A DNA stretch of 64,000 bases from Thamnaconus septentrionalis (Eukaryota > Chordata > Actinopteri > Tetraodontiformes > Monacanthidae): positions 7,676,001 through 7,740,000 of the forward strand of contig CM020513.1 of the NCBI GenBank assembly GCA_009823395.1, read 5' to 3'. How positions within the stretch are numbered: position 1 is the first letter of the stretch; the number at the start of each line of letters is the position of its first letter. The notes beneath the pieces are model-generated. The model was given only the letters and a program-made list of their open reading frames with translations, ran no database searches and was not told the origin of the DNA. Shown here piece by piece: positions 47,757-60,209 of this stretch. The translations under genes and the position numbers were made by a program.

Positions 47757-48795
47757 TGTGCCTCTGCTCAGTTTGAGCCTGGCTTTAAGTCTCACAGGCC
47801 TGCATGTTTTTTCTCCTCATGTTAACACAACATTCCCACTACAGCACTTTGAGCATTTTGTTTGGCTGCGCGGAAAAAACGAAAAAAAAGGTTTTGATAA
47901 ACACAATACATTCTTGGAAAGGGGGAGGGGCTGGGGGGGTTCAGGAGGGAGCAATTATTGTTTTTGGCATCGGCGTCCAAACAAAGGCGTTAATCCGCGA
48001 AAACACCACCTGACCCGGGACTCCACCAATTCCAGATTACGGAATTGAGAACAAAGCACCGCAACAATAAAAATCTGTGGGTACGCAAGTCCCTCTGAAC
48101 CTCGATCTTTGTTTACCCGGATCATTACAGGGGGCGCGACTCGAAAACATTTTCTACAAGGTAGGCTTACACACCACCCGTGAGCCGGTAACACAAACAT
48201 ATGTGCGCACACACACACACACACTGTAGCAAGACTCAGCGTGTTCTGCTGAGTAATGAAGACTGTGTGAGCCCACAGACAGAGCGGCTGGACTGTGGGA
48301 GATATAATACCATGGACACACTTGCGGCTCCCAGCGATCCCTCCTTGGACACACACACACCCTTCTCCTGACCCAAATACCCCTGATTTTCTCGAGGGTC
48401 AGACCGAGTCCTTGACACAAGTCTCAAGATTCTATAATGACACATCCGAGCGGCGCGCAAACACGACCACTAATGGGCGAGTGCGCCGCAGCGGGATGGG
48501 GAAACCGTCTCATTCAGGTGGATTTTAACATTCCTGGGAGTGCGGTAATAACGGAGATTGGGAGGACATTCCAGTCAAAACACCTACCATTTGGACACAG
48601 ACAGACACAGACACACAGACGGCGCAAGGCAGACCTTACTGGAAGTGGCGTGAGCGACCGAGTTCGAGGAGCAGGGGAGCAGCGAGGAATGGAAGGAGGG
48701 GCGGTGGGTTGGGGGGCGGGGGTTCAAAGATCAGAAAACAGATGTAAACCGTTTCGCAAACTCCCCTCGAAATGACTAACACATGTGCGAGAAAC

Positions 48796-48826
48796 CTCCT
48801 CTCCTCTCCTCTCCTCTCCTCTCCCC
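48796..48826. repeat. (CTCCT)n pentanucleotide repeat
   Basis: Tandem TCCTC units within a pyrimidine-rich stretch. Confidence 0.7.
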
Positions 48827-50072
48827 CTCCCCTTCAAACAGACACTCCTCGTGCCGCACCCACTCCCCAAAAAGTGCCAAACCTCCCCGACTGTACGACT
48901 CCCCTCGCAACACCTGCTTTTGTCCAATCCTCCAACTCCAAAAGGGAAACGTACCTGACGAATGACAGCCGAACGAACGACTGCGGCGCCTCATCGACTG
49001 CCCTCCTCCGCCCAGTAAAACAACTCAACCCTCTGGCTGCAAAACACTCGGGTCCTGTTTGCTCTTCACTTTGCGCAAGTTTGACAGCACGTCCATGTGA
49101 CTCTTTATTTTTTTTTATTAAAGTTCCACCTTGTGACAACAGAATGCCAAAGCCAATAAAGGCAAGCACGCCTTTTTTTTCGTGCGGAATTACGGTTTGG
49201 GCCGTGATGTGGCCGATGACAGGACTGTGTGTCAGCGCTGGCCGATGATGCTGTGATATACAACAGGAGGCGACGGGTCATCGTGGCTGTGTCCCGGAAA
49301 ACACACACATGATGATTTCACGCACTGCAGCTCATCCATAACTCATGGCCACTTTTAGTGCAGTTTGACTTTTAAAAAATAGAGATTCATGACATGACTT
49401 AATTGTAGGCTGACATGACATGTAGCATAGAACGCGGGCGGTGTTGTACAGTTTGAAAGCACTATTAGGAGAAAGTGATTTTTCCAATAAATTAAAGGAA
49501 ACAAAAGGAATTCTGAGTGTTTTTGAAAAATCATATATATATATATATATACATACACATACATATGGAATTAAAAATAATGTTAAAGCCAACTGTGATT
49601 CCAACTGTAATTCCATGTTCGTCATTGCAATAGCATCCTCGAAACGCCACAGTCTGGGAATAATAAGGGGTTTTTCCTTCGGTATTCTTTCCACAAAGCA
49701 CCGATGACCGACTGCCAGGAAGTGTACGAGTCCACAGGAGGTTTAACGTGACTGTTTTTTTTTTTTTTTTTTTGCTGCGCAAAAACATCAACGTGTCTTG
49801 TTCCCCCTACTGTCCCGTCGGCTGCAGTCAGCCGCTCCAACCGACAAAAGGAGACAATGAAAGAGGAGTTTGTGTTTTGCCTTCTCATTCCCGCTCCTCC
49901 GCGCTCCCCTCTTTCCCTCTTCACTTCAAAGCTTTCCATCCCGAACCAGCAGCTTTCCTGGACAACACGTCCTGCTTTTCAGTTTTTTGGGGGGGCTTTT
50001 TTTTGTTTGTTTTTTTTTTGTTTTGTTAGAGCGCTCGAGCAGTAATCTGACGGAAAGCGCACGAGCTCCAGA

Positions 50073-50074
<2 letters not shown>

Positions 50075-50108
<34 letters not shown>
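50075..50108. repeat. (CA)n microsatellite
   Basis: Pure CA dinucleotide run of about 34 bases. Confidence 0.9.
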
Positions 50109-50110
<2 letters not shown>

Positions 50111-50219
50111 ACACACCTACCTCAAAGCCGACCCAGACGCGACTTCTCTCTCCGACTGAACTTCTTTAATATTTCAGCAGACAAAGTGGTTCAGGTCACA
50201 TCGGTGCCTCCGCGGGTCA

Positions 50220-50480
50220 CTTCTCTGCTGGCACGAGGTGCGCTCGCGCGACTCCCCTTCGCGTGAAGCGTCCAATATCTTCCGGTGTTACACAGGCGAG
50301 CCCCGCACGCAGACACACACACTCGCTCACTCAGACAGGACCCATAGAAAATGTAAATTTAAACTGGGTGGGAGGGGGCGGCGTGACGTCACGCCGCTGG
50401 CTCCTCCCCTCTTCCTCGTGGAGAAGAGAGGGGAGAGGGGGGGACTCCTCGAAGCTCAGGGGCGGGGTGTCGTCTACGGG
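50220..50480. promoter_or_regulatory. CpG-rich block with a palindromic CRE, promoter candidate
   Basis: GC- and CpG-rich sequence containing GGCGTGACGTCACGCC (50380-50395), a perfect 16-bp palindrome with a full cAMP-response element TGACGTCA, flanked by GGGAGGGGGCGG and CTCCTCCCC (Sp/KLF-like). Full CREs in CpG-rich DNA are usually promoter-proximal. The gene it would serve is unclear: a long fam107b transcript, the orphan exon at 51.4 kb or a non-coding RNA are possible. Confidence 0.4.
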
Positions 50481-51397
50481 GGCGCTTGCGCGTACGTGCA
50501 CGCGGGTTGTAGCTTTTTTTTTTTGTCGAGAGAAAAACAAACGTTTCGCTGTAATTCAACCGCCCGCCGACACGTTTTTTTTTTTTTTTTTTTCACTCTT
50601 CTTTTCCCCCAAAATTATGACTGTTATTTAACCGACTCACATTGCCTGGAACGCACTCGGTTCCTTTTTTGAAAACAGTAGCATCAGTGTTGGAATGGAT
50701 CATAGGTCAGCGTGTGGACTCCCACTTTAACACAGTTCACTTTCCAGCCTTGTGTACACATTAGTCGAAAAGTCATATAGTCGCTTTGCTCATTCACATG
50801 CTTATTGCTCAACTCTGAACGTTGTTTGGCTTGACTTAACTTGCTCGTCATCTCTCTTTCAGAAATATAAGGGGTAAACTCCCAAATGCTCTCTCAGTCA
50901 GTCGCACATTTCCCTTGTAATCAATTCTTCTTCTTTTTTTTCTTTTTTTTCTAACTATGCCGGATCAGTCTGTCGCCCTTTTGGTGGCGCAGACCGAATC
51001 CTAAGCATTCTTTGTGATAAAGTGTAATCTGCTTACTGCGGAAGGGTCAGTACATCTGCTTATCCCCCCCCCCACCCCCGGCCCTTCTGTTAAGTCAGCT
51101 CACTGACACCCCTAGTTTGACAGTGGTCTGCCCCTTCTCCTTTCACAGGGCTTGTCTCCCTGGCTGTATCTGGATTCCAAGTTTATTAACAACCGAAATG
51201 GGCTGACAGGAACCCGAGGAACGGTCCAGAGAACGGTCCAAGGTTCGCGGTTTTTAATCAAAACACGATGGAGGGAGAAAGGGGGGGGGGGGGGGCGTCA
51301 GAGACGTAAAGCATTCCTAAGGTCCTTCTCATGATTTAGGAGAATGGTGAGTAAGATTGAAGCGGTGAACAATGGGATGAGTCACTGGAGAAGTCAC

Positions 51398-51533
51398 CTC
51401 TGACAGAGAGGATCCTCCCACCGGGGACGGCCACGCTCAGAGCTCCCGCCGTGCAGGAAACAGATGCGTACACGGTGTACAGTAGATAGACGAGATGCAG
51501 ACTGTAAAAAGTGGGCCACAACCGCCACTCCAT
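51398..51533 (-). CDS. Orphan exon candidate encoding a signal peptide
   Basis: On the minus strand CTTTTACAG precedes ATG (51533) and the frame runs 45 codons to CAGAG|GTGACT, a donor at 51398, phase 1. The peptide has a polar start (MEWRLWPT), a hydrophobic core (FYSLHLVYLLYTVYASVSC) and then ALSVAVPGGRILSVR. This is the look of a signal peptide followed by the first strand of an immunoglobulin V-set domain; phase 1 junctions after the signal peptide are usual for that superfamily. No V-set exon was found between 51.4 and 39 kb on this strand, so the gene is incomplete, broken or spurious. The phase would also allow splicing to fam107b exon 2 (37875). Confidence 0.35.
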
Positions 51534-51539
51534 GCTGTA

Positions 51540-54500
51540 AAAGCCATCACTTGTTTCTGACACTGATGAACTTCTGACCACATTTCAGTAGGATGTCCGA
51601 CAAAAACCTCGCTTTCTTCGTTTTTATTTGTTATTTATTCATTTATATATTTATTTGTTTGGCAACAAACTCAAAAACGTGTCTAGAACGTCCTTCGGCA
51701 ATGTGTTGCCTATCAGTGAAATGTGGCTCCGTCATATACCGAGGCTGCTATCAATTAAAGTTGTTATTGTTTAATCTGCACTAATCAGAAAAATGCAACA
51801 TAAATCATGGCCTCTGAATAGAAATTAAGGCTTAGATTCCATGCCCAGATGAAATTTCCAAATTCCAAAAAAATAAAGAACATTTGATTTGATTTGATTT
51901 GAAAACTAGTGGAACCATTAATGTATCTTATTAATGGATTTTCTTATCAGGACAGTAGAAATGAACTGTGTTCCCAGCGAGCAAATATGCATAGGACACT
52001 GACGCCAGTGTCCACATGTTTGTCTTGGCAAATGTTAACTTTGCTTAATGATTATCTTATGGTCATAGGACATAACGCAACCTCAAATATTTCTGGTTCT
52101 GGTTTGCATAACTCAGGCAAACGGCTTCATTGTTATTTGACCTAAAGCTTTAGGTCCTGTGGGGCAAAGTTTGCACAAGCAATCATGGTTTCGTGAAAGT
52201 GATGCAATTTCCCTGGCGCTCTGCGGAGAAAGAGCAGCTGTCGCTGGTTTCCGTTTTAGTGAGGTTTCATACTTCTTTCAAAACCGCAAGGGAATTCATT
52301 CAGTTACACTGCAGCTTATTGCTTTGAGAAGATGTCCGTGACAGAACCCAACAAACCGCTCATCCCTTTCTTAAAAATACCAAAGACAGAGGTGATTTAA
52401 ATTTATCTGGAAATTGCAAAACCTTTCACTCAACACCTCATCTGTTTACCTGACCTCTACATTTTTGTCACGTCTTCACATTACGATGTCAAAGGAAAGG
52501 AAAACACATAATGTTGAACTGTGACTGACAGGAAATCGAGGTTGAGGGGCCTGGCCCTGGCGCGCAAATTGAGGTTTCCCCACTTGTCACCACTAGAACT
52601 TCCTCTTTTGCGCACGCTGCTGATATTTGAAGTAGAATTTCTGGTGCAGATGTTTCTGTTTTTGTCGCAGGGGATCCAACCAGAGCATGTTCATAAGTGT
52701 GTGTGTGTGTGTGTGCGTGCGTGTGGGTGTAGCCTGTGAGGCCCCTTGTTGCTTCTTTGTCAGGTCTCGAAGGACCTCCACTTTAAACAGGATGCGGTGG
52801 TTATCAGAAAACCGTGTTGACGGAGACGTCTTCCTGTAAGTCTCATAAACTGATTGTATTGAATTTTCAGAGGAAAAAATTCTCTCCTTCTTCATTATGT
52901 TTTGTTTTTCGAAAGACAAATACACACTCGGCGTGCAGCTGCTCTCCAGCGGATGATCACCGGCGTTGCCCGCCGGAAGTGTGAAGAATTTAAGCTCTAC
53001 TTAACATCTCGCCGGTCACCAGCGCAGGAAGGGACAAGATAGCAAATAATTGCGTGTAATTATGATGTACGTAAACACCGACCGCCGCGTGTGACCCACT
53101 TCTGCGCGACTATGGGGGTTTTCGCCAGTCACCGCCGGTGCACCTACCATATGCTTGAGCAGAATGTGTTTGGAAGCCCTCGGTTATGTGCGATACTTCC
53201 AGAAATCCTCCGTCCTTCTCTCCTGCTTTATCACGAACAGCCACCATTTTTCATCTCGCTCGCCCGAAATTGATTTAATGCATTTTTTTCACCCCGACCG
53301 TGTCTGACCCAGCGACAGTCCAGTGCATATAATCTCTCCAGCGTAGCAGAAAAAACCCACAAGACTGAAGACTATACCACACGACAGACCTGCGCTTTGG
53401 ATGAAATCGTCCCATTAGGTCACCGTGTTACTTTTCGAGCTGCGGCAACTGGTGGCCGAGGGCTCGAGCTAGCGAGGCAAGTCGAGCGCTCTCGTCTTTG
53501 ATTGTTTTTTTTGGGGGAGGAGGCTCGGAGGGTGTTGCCCACCCAGTTTGTGATGTGTCTGTTGTCAAGATGTGTTGCCCAAACACTGGGGTAATGCATT
53601 TAGCTCGGCGCACACCACCCTTCCCATCTGTCTCCGAGCGTTCATCAGAAGTTCGACTAATTCGATCACTGCTGGATGACTCACATCACAGCGTCCCTGC
53701 CTGCGAGGACACACACATACATGCACTCACACACACACACATTGGATGCCTGGCTGGAAGAGGTCCATGAGGTCAGTGCTGTGTCAGCCTCTCATGCTAC
53801 TAGTGAAACAATCTCCTATTCCCCAGCTTCATTAAGCTCTCGCACTCTTCCTCTCTCTGTTTTTCATCAGCGTCACGCTCCTCATCGTTCACCATGTGCC
53901 GGCCTGCTGCATCTCCTCCCTTGACGCGCCTCTTTAATACCGATCCAGCTGATTCTTTTATTTGCATTTGACATGAGGCAAACAACAGCAGTAATTGAAT
54001 ATGATGAATGGCTTCAACTCCTTCCTCTCTCTGATCCGCCCAACGGGAAACAGCAGCAGTTAGGTTTCACGCACCCACGTCACCGCCGTTTATCAGCTCC
54101 CTCGGGTTTGTGTTCATTTGCCTGTCTCTCCCAAGTGTTTCCGCCCGTGCGAATTTGACGGTAAATTCAGTCAAATGAAAGTTCACGCCTCCTTAAACCG
54201 AACGAGATGAAAGCGATTAAAGCCTGCCGCCCACCGTGTCGAGATTTGCATCCGTCCCCTCACGGCGTGCGTTTTGCATGCGTTTGGATGTCACGCACAT
54301 GCAAAACAGAACGAGGCGCGGCCGTTTTCACTGCAATCCTTGGATGTCGTCGCTAAAGCTGTTATTACTGCTCGAGCCAGCCAGATTTATTGAACTTTAC
54401 AGTATAGCGAGCTTTCCACTTAGCCTAATGACTGCCAACAGGAATGAGAGCAGATGGCTGCTACAGCGCGGTGAATGTGTGATATCTAAAGAAATGGACA

Positions 54501-54640
54501 TGTGTGACCCACGACTGACCTCAAAGTGTCTCATTTGCAAAAGCTGCTATAAGCCATAGGTTTGTGTAACTGCTAGTATATGTATTAATTTTAAAGTCAA
54601 TTAATTGTGTTTGCACAGACATAAATCTGTTGCTTTACTC
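51540..54640. other. Non-coding interval, little to see
   Basis: No exon I can support. A (TTTGA)n tail at about 51878-51900 after an AATAAAG stretch looks like the 3' end of an old LINE or SINE. GT runs lie near 52700-52730 and CA runs at 53710-53740. The rest is unremarkable. Confidence 0.4.
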
Positions 54641-54649
54641 CTGAGTAAA

Positions 54650-55070
54650 CACTAGGTGTGGGAATCGCGAGGTACCCGACGATTCCATTCCATTCTGATT
54701 CAGAGGCCTACGATGCAATTAATCGCGATTAATCGAGAATCGCGATCTATCACGGTTCCTCGCGTTTGGCGTGTTCCCACAATATTTGTTTTTGTAGCGT
54801 GACACAACTTACAACAACTTTTGAATTTGTTTTTCAGTCATCTTTAATGCCGGGCGTGTCGGTGTTTCGTCTCATGAGTTGGTTTGGATCGCGTGTCTAG
54901 TGTGCGTCACCTTAAACGGTCCGGTACGACGCTGCAGCGAAGTTGCTAATGAGTTCCGGCCTCATAAAAAAAAAAAAAAAAAACAACGTTTTTTTTTAAA
55001 TTTGTGAATCAATTCTTAATTGACAATGTCATAATCGCGATTAATCCAAGAACCAATTTTTTTCCCCCCT
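54650..55070. mobile_element. Repeat resembling a hAT-type non-autonomous element
   Basis: Begins ACTAGGTGTGGGAATCGCGA and contains many ATTCCATTC, GCGATTAATCGAGAATCGCG and ATCGCGATTAATCC units, a pattern I associate with fish hAT-like non-autonomous elements. No coding capacity. An internal poly-A run lies at 54966-54982. The assignment rests on sequence texture only. Confidence 0.4.
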
Positions 55071-55856
55071 CCCCTCGTAAACACAGCTACCCAAATAATC
55101 ATCCGCACAACTGGGTTGCGTCTTCATTATGAACACGACGCAACAGGCTAAACACAAAAACTCATTACGCGCCAGGTTGGAAGATGCAGCAGTTTTCTGT
55201 CCGCCGCAGGGGCACAATGGAGGGCCGCGTGTCTGCCTCTCCTCCGTCTGTCCACGTGTTTGTGAGAGTGAGCTGAATAAGCAGGATTTCCAACACAGAG
55301 GGCAGGAAAGCCATTAGAACAACACGGACACACACCACAAGCACAGGAAATCAAGGTCAGTGTGACAATTGCCTCTGTGTGTGTGTGTGTGTGTGTGTGC
55401 TCGCATGTCCAGGAGAGACACAGAGGAGGTTCTGTACTTTATGCTACCCCCCGGTGCATCATAATCTCCCTCGTTTTATCCTGGATGAAGGGGTGCACGC
55501 ACGCACACACACACACACACACACAAAAAAAGAGTGTTCTTGTATTGTTTAAAAGTCTCGGCGGTCGCGGCCTCGCGGGGGCTTTTTTTTGTGCTGATGT
55601 AACAGCTATTAGAGACCCGGAGCAGATGTTCTCTTGTTTTTTTCTTTTTCCCCCCGCGCCGTACAGTGACACAGAAGCACAGTTCAAGATGTTAATCCTT
55701 TAAAAGCATCTAAAACACTGAGCCCTGTTGGTTAAAGCGCTGATGGAGGTGCAGCCCGGCTCACCTATTTACGCTGCGGTCCTGCCGTCTCCATGGAGAA
55801 GGGGACGCCTTCCCAAATTTCTAACGGTAGCATTTTCGCGAAAGCGTTTCCTCCAC

Positions 55857-56140
55857 AGGCGCAGCGGTTAGCGCCGCCGCCTCACGGCAAGAAGGTCGTG
55901 GGTTCAATTCCGGGCCCGGTGACCTTTCTGTGTGGAGTTTGTATGTTCTTTCTGGGTTCTCCGGCTTCCTCCCACACTCCAAAAACATGCATGTGAGGTG
56001 AATTGGAAACTCTAAATTGTCCGTAGGTGTGCACGTGAGTGCGAATGGCTGTTTTTCTCCATGTGCGATGAATTGCCGACTTGTCCAGGGTGTCACCCTG
56101 CCTTCGCCCTATGACAGCTGGGAGAGGCTCCAGCAGAACT
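55857..56140 (+). mobile_element. tRNA-derived SINE
   Basis: The head GCGCAGCGGTTAGCGCCGCC is a pol III A-box region, and GGTCGTGGGTTCAATTCC contains the B box. The body that follows (TGTGTGGAGTTTGTATGTTC, CTTCCTCCCACACTCC, AACATGCATGTGAGGTGAAT, TGTCCAGGGTGTCACCCTGC, GACAGCTGGGAGAGGCTCCA) is the consensus-like body of a SINE abundant in teleosts. Not a functional tRNA: there is no cloverleaf beyond the promoter boxes. Diverged at several positions. Confidence 0.85.
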
Positions 56141-56144
56141 CACA

Positions 56145-58818
56145 TCAAAATCCTCTCTTTGTGATGTTATCCAATCATAAGAAAGTAGAAAATAAACACA
56201 CAAAAGAGGAGAGATTGGCTGCAGACGGGGAAGTCTCATTCTTTGCACTGCCTTTATAACACACACGACTGCAGCCAGTCACTCGCCATCGGCTGTGCAT
56301 GCGCAGTGACGCTATTAATCAGCCACTCAGCCTCATCCTTTTACCACTGGCCTGCCCCCCCCCGACCTCCCGCCCCTCCCAAGGCCAGCCTCATCACCAA
56401 AGTGACCGCCGCCGTGACAGCGTTGCGGCTCCTCCCAGACGTCTTGGCAAGGTGAGCCAACACGAAGTCACGCACACAGAGCGTCCGTCCTTCCCCTCTG
56501 GCTCGCGACACGAAACAAAATAAATGCCCCCGATCGCTCATGAAAAAGGCAGCGTGTGGAAAAAAAAAAATCTTCCTCGGTAACACACGTGAACTCGGTC
56601 GTCCTCTCTCGTGCGAAATGCGTCGGGGGGGGGGTGCCACATTATCTAAGTTGTTTTTTTCAGCAGCCTGTTTTTCCACTTCCAAAAACGTTCAGCGCGC
56701 AGTTAAAGGTGGAGATGGGAGTCAAAGGAAAGTTAGCAGGAGGAAGCTCCTGTTTTCATCCGTACCTGATAACCCTCCATTCTCTGTCTCCCTATCGTCC
56801 GACCTGTCCGACGCTGTTTCCTGGAATTCTGATTCCTGAGGAGGGGGCGAGGGGAGGAGAGGGAGTGTGGGATGGAAAAACAAAGGAATCCTGTCAGTCA
56901 TTGTAAGGTCAGCTCTGCACAACAAGGCAAGTGTGCGAATGTTCCAAGAGCGAGTGTTTTGTTAGCGTGTGTCTTATTCTTCTCAACAATGCTAAAGGTT
57001 AACACAGGATTTAGATTTTTAAAACATGTGCTAGCCCGTCAGATCGCTGGACATGAGCCATCAGTGTGGTTTGATCTGCTAGCAACCAGTTTACACAGCT
57101 ATTGCTGCCGGTCAGCTAGCAGCTATCAGCAAAATGTTAATGATTAGCGTGTCACTTGTTTTCTCGCAACTACTGTTCATAATTAGGCCGCCCCACAAGC
57201 TTTACACTTGCCAACATCCCGGCAGCTAAAGTTAGCTGGCCTTCACACCTAGGGAGGCAGACAGTACATACATCCCGCTGCCAAAAGCGTCAGCATCAGT
57301 CTTCTGCTGTCTCTGCTACCCTGGTGTTGAATGTTTCTTTCGTCAGATTCCTGTTTCTAGTGAAACGCATATGCTGCAAGATTTCAAAATGACAGGACGA
57401 GCACTAAAAAAAAAAAAAAAATTTTTTTTACCCAAGGTACTGTTGCACGCACACCCATTATCACGAAAACGTAAATCCCCACACGTGTTGAGGCAGCTAA
57501 GTTGCACTGTGCCATTTGAGATGAATATGGCACGCTTCAACACAAAGAAGTAGTATGTCAGTGAACAAACTGTCTGAAATATTTAAATAAAATTATTCTT
57601 TGCTAATTTTTTTTTTAATAAAACAAACATAGAAAAGAAAAGAAACTGATCTCAGCTGACATGGTAATTGTTCCAACCTCTTTTGTTTTATTCAAGCCAA
57701 CCCCTCCATTTGTTTAATCACAGTGTTCGGCCGTCTCATGTCTGCACGTGTTAGCCGGAGGAATGAATACAGGTTGTTTTGGACATAGTTTTCAGAACAT
57801 TGCTGCAACCCTGTGCGTGTGTGCCGTGTGCTGTGCTGAATGATAAGATAGGACGGGACTTCCTGGCCCCGTTTGTCTGCTGCTACTGAGTATCTTTTTG
57901 CTCCACAGTTTTTGTCTCAGCATTAAAAGCCCGTCTCTTCGCAATCCTCCCGAGACCTACAACAGAAGGGACATTAATTTGCGCCCCGAGGGCAGCGATC
58001 ACTGAGGGCGTTTGGCTGAGATCTGTGAGAGGTCAGCCGATAAGGAGGTGGTAATGCACACGCTCAGATCCCCCTGTGCTAGTTTTGTTCAATCTGCTAT
58101 TTTCAGCGGCAAGAACAGCAGCTCAGTGAGGAAGCGGCTCTCGCTGGCGGATGAGCCAATATTTGCTGAAGTCATAATTGTATAACTTCGGTCCGGTTTT
58201 GGAACAGGAAACATGCAAAAAAAATGTACCTTTCGTGACTCATTTTGAGGCAACGTATTAGTCACTGTGTTAAGGAAGTGCGCAGCCGGGAACATTTTCA
58301 AAGGCTTATGACCCTGAAGTGCAACAAAATTGCTTCCCTGCAGCTTTTCTGCAGTTTCTACTTGATGAGTAATACAGGTTATTCAAAGTAGACCTTTCAC
58401 TTAAATGCTGTTGAGCGGCATTCCCCCACAGTTGGCTCGAAAAATATTCAAAATGATATAAGATTTTATACAGCCATGATAAATTGGGGCCGTGCGTTTT
58501 ACGCTTTCACGGCACGTTTCTCGATTTTTACACGGACAATCCCTCCGGCCTTAAACAATCCAGACCAACAGATGTCCCAAACATCTGCAGTGAGATGCGC
58601 CCCCCCCCTGGATTAAGTAATCAACTGTGCAAATTCCGGGTTTCCGACTTTAAACTTGCCAACCCTCCCCCCCCCTGTCCCTTCCTGTTTTCCTCCGCTG
58701 ATGATCAGCATCATTGATCAGCATCATTGATCAGCGCTGAGGGGATGTGATTTACATAATGTGCCATCCTTCCTGGAATGGTCAGCCAAACTGTTTGGTC
58801 AAGCAGCAACAAATGGCG

Positions 58819-58894
<76 letters not shown>

Positions 58895-59690
58895 TACGTT
58901 TGTGTTTAGCCGGATCTGCAGACTGTGATCATGTTAAACAGGAGCCCAGGGCACATTTCACTGACATTCTATCTACTGTGTCACAGTAAGCAGTCACTGC
59001 TGTTTCAAGCTTTGAAAGGCCCCACATGACAGCCATGAGAAAATTCAAGAGAAGACTGAGAATGCGTAAACAATCCTAAACTCTAAACCCTGAAACAATA
59101 ACCAAAAAGAGAGACTTATTTCATGTTTCAGTATAACGCGTTTTACTCCCCCGTGTGGTGAATTGTGGCATCACACTAAAAAAAAAAAAGAAGAAGAAAA
59201 GAGCAGAAGATGCACTGCAAGAAAACTACAAACACAGAAGATGCTTCATAAGGGTGCCCCCCCCCCAAAAAAAAAAAAAATGACATCATTTTTCAGTTCA
59301 ATAATTTTGTCAATTCTTGTAGAAATAACCTCAAATTTTCACGGAATGTATAGAAACAGATCAAGATTTTATATCTAATGTTTCATTTTTGCTCTGTTTT
59401 CAGGTTGAGCCATGCCGTTCACTCCCAAAGAGAAGTCATTTTGCGTCTTGGAATATGCTCTCACACAGTCACGTGCACATATTAAACACATGAAATCGGT
59501 CCCATAATAAACCTATGACGTTCAACACCTAAACTGTTCAATTTCATTGAGCTAGACTTAGTAGTTTTCAAGATAATTGCTTTTAAAATGATGTTAAATT
59601 TTTTGGGACACCCTGTATACCAAAATTACACTTGGTCTGAATCCATTGTTGTACATACATTTACACATGTGTATTTTTTTTTCAATCCTA
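56145..59690. other. Non-coding interval
   Basis: No exon supported. Homopolymer runs are frequent (poly-A at 57405, poly-C/poly-A at 59258-59280). Near 58700 the motif GATCAGCATCATT is repeated in tandem. TTTTTTGGGACACCCTGTA near 59598 looks like a fragment of a transposon terminus but has no partner. Confidence 0.4.
58821..58892. repeat. Long (CA)n microsatellite
   Basis: About 72 bases of uninterrupted CA, the longest in the window and probably polymorphic. Confidence 0.95.
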
Positions 59691-59706
59691 CTGCCACTCA
59701 TCTCAC

Positions 59707-60207
59707 CTGAGGCGGTCTGATTATTATCGAGGGTCTGGGGATGTGGGGATATTTCAACTCCACTTCTGGGCTATAGTCAAAATCCAAGTCATCATCCTCT
59801 GAGCTCTGCGAGGCGCTGAGGCTCCGTCGAGGGGACTCGAAACAGATTGCACCATCAGCGGCGCCCTGGAGGCGGCAGACAAAGCTAGAACCGACGCCAT
59901 TCACACTCCTGATCCTAGGGGAGTGGGCGGCGGAGCAGCTGACACTCCTCTGAGGCTGCTCCTGCTGGGGACGCTGTCGGCTGCTCGTCGGGGCCTCCGG
60001 CTGGGCCGTGACGGGGGCCGCCGGAGGCCCCTCGCTGCGACTGTTCTGTGAGGTGGCGTTTGGCCCTGGAGCGGAAGGCGGATCAGGACTGACGTCGCTC
60101 GGGCTGCCGAAGCAGTGGCCCAGAGAGGAGCAGGGCAGTCCGTGCATCGCTGGAAATCCAAGTATGAACAATATGAAGGGAAAAGCCAGTCCTGATCGGA
60201 GGGACAT
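59707..60207 (-). CDS. Unidentified 167-codon exon candidate, Ser/Pro-rich with an acidic motif
   Basis: The open frame runs on the minus strand from ATG at 60207 to a strong donor CCTCAG|GTGAGA at 59707, phase 0. It begins MSLRSGLAFPFILFILGFPA, which could be a signal peptide. Alternatively a TTTCCAG acceptor precedes a second in-frame ATG at 60147 (MHGLPCSSLGHCFG). The middle is Pro/Ser/Gln-rich. The C-terminal third looks constrained: RSVSCSAAHSPRIRSVNGVG, FESPRRSLSASQSSEDDDL and FDYSPEVELKYPHIPRPS. The Arg-Ser repeats suggest phosphorylation sites. I do not recognise the protein. It lies upstream of fam107b on the same strand, but its phase 0 donor does not fit fam107b exon 2 (phase 1), so a further exon would be needed to link them. 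Confidence 0.5.
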
Positions 60208-60209
60208 GA

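Larger units (their letters stand above)
38970..51395. other. Gene-poor interval upstream of fam107b
   Basis: No supported protein exon. Contents noted separately are two related inverted-repeat elements, microsatellites and a CRE-containing GC-rich block. A G+C-rich, CCAAT-containing stretch at 46,080-46,260 (GCCATTGGCTG, TCATTGGCCGG) could be a promoter. Open frames in the interval are short, often low-complexity, and lack splice context. Confidence 0.5.

Noticed and set aside
55857..55925. A functional tRNA gene
   Set aside because: A- and B-box-like sequences are present, but no cloverleaf or anticodon arm closes, and the downstream body is that of a fish SINE.
58821..58892. CRISPR-like or satellite array
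   Set aside because: It is a plain dinucleotide microsatellite with no spacers. No CRISPR array occurs in the window, as expected for a eukaryote.
59598..59625. GGGACACCCTGTA as a mariner-type terminus
   Set aside because: Only one short occurrence and no matching inverted end nearby; it could be chance or a tiny fragment.
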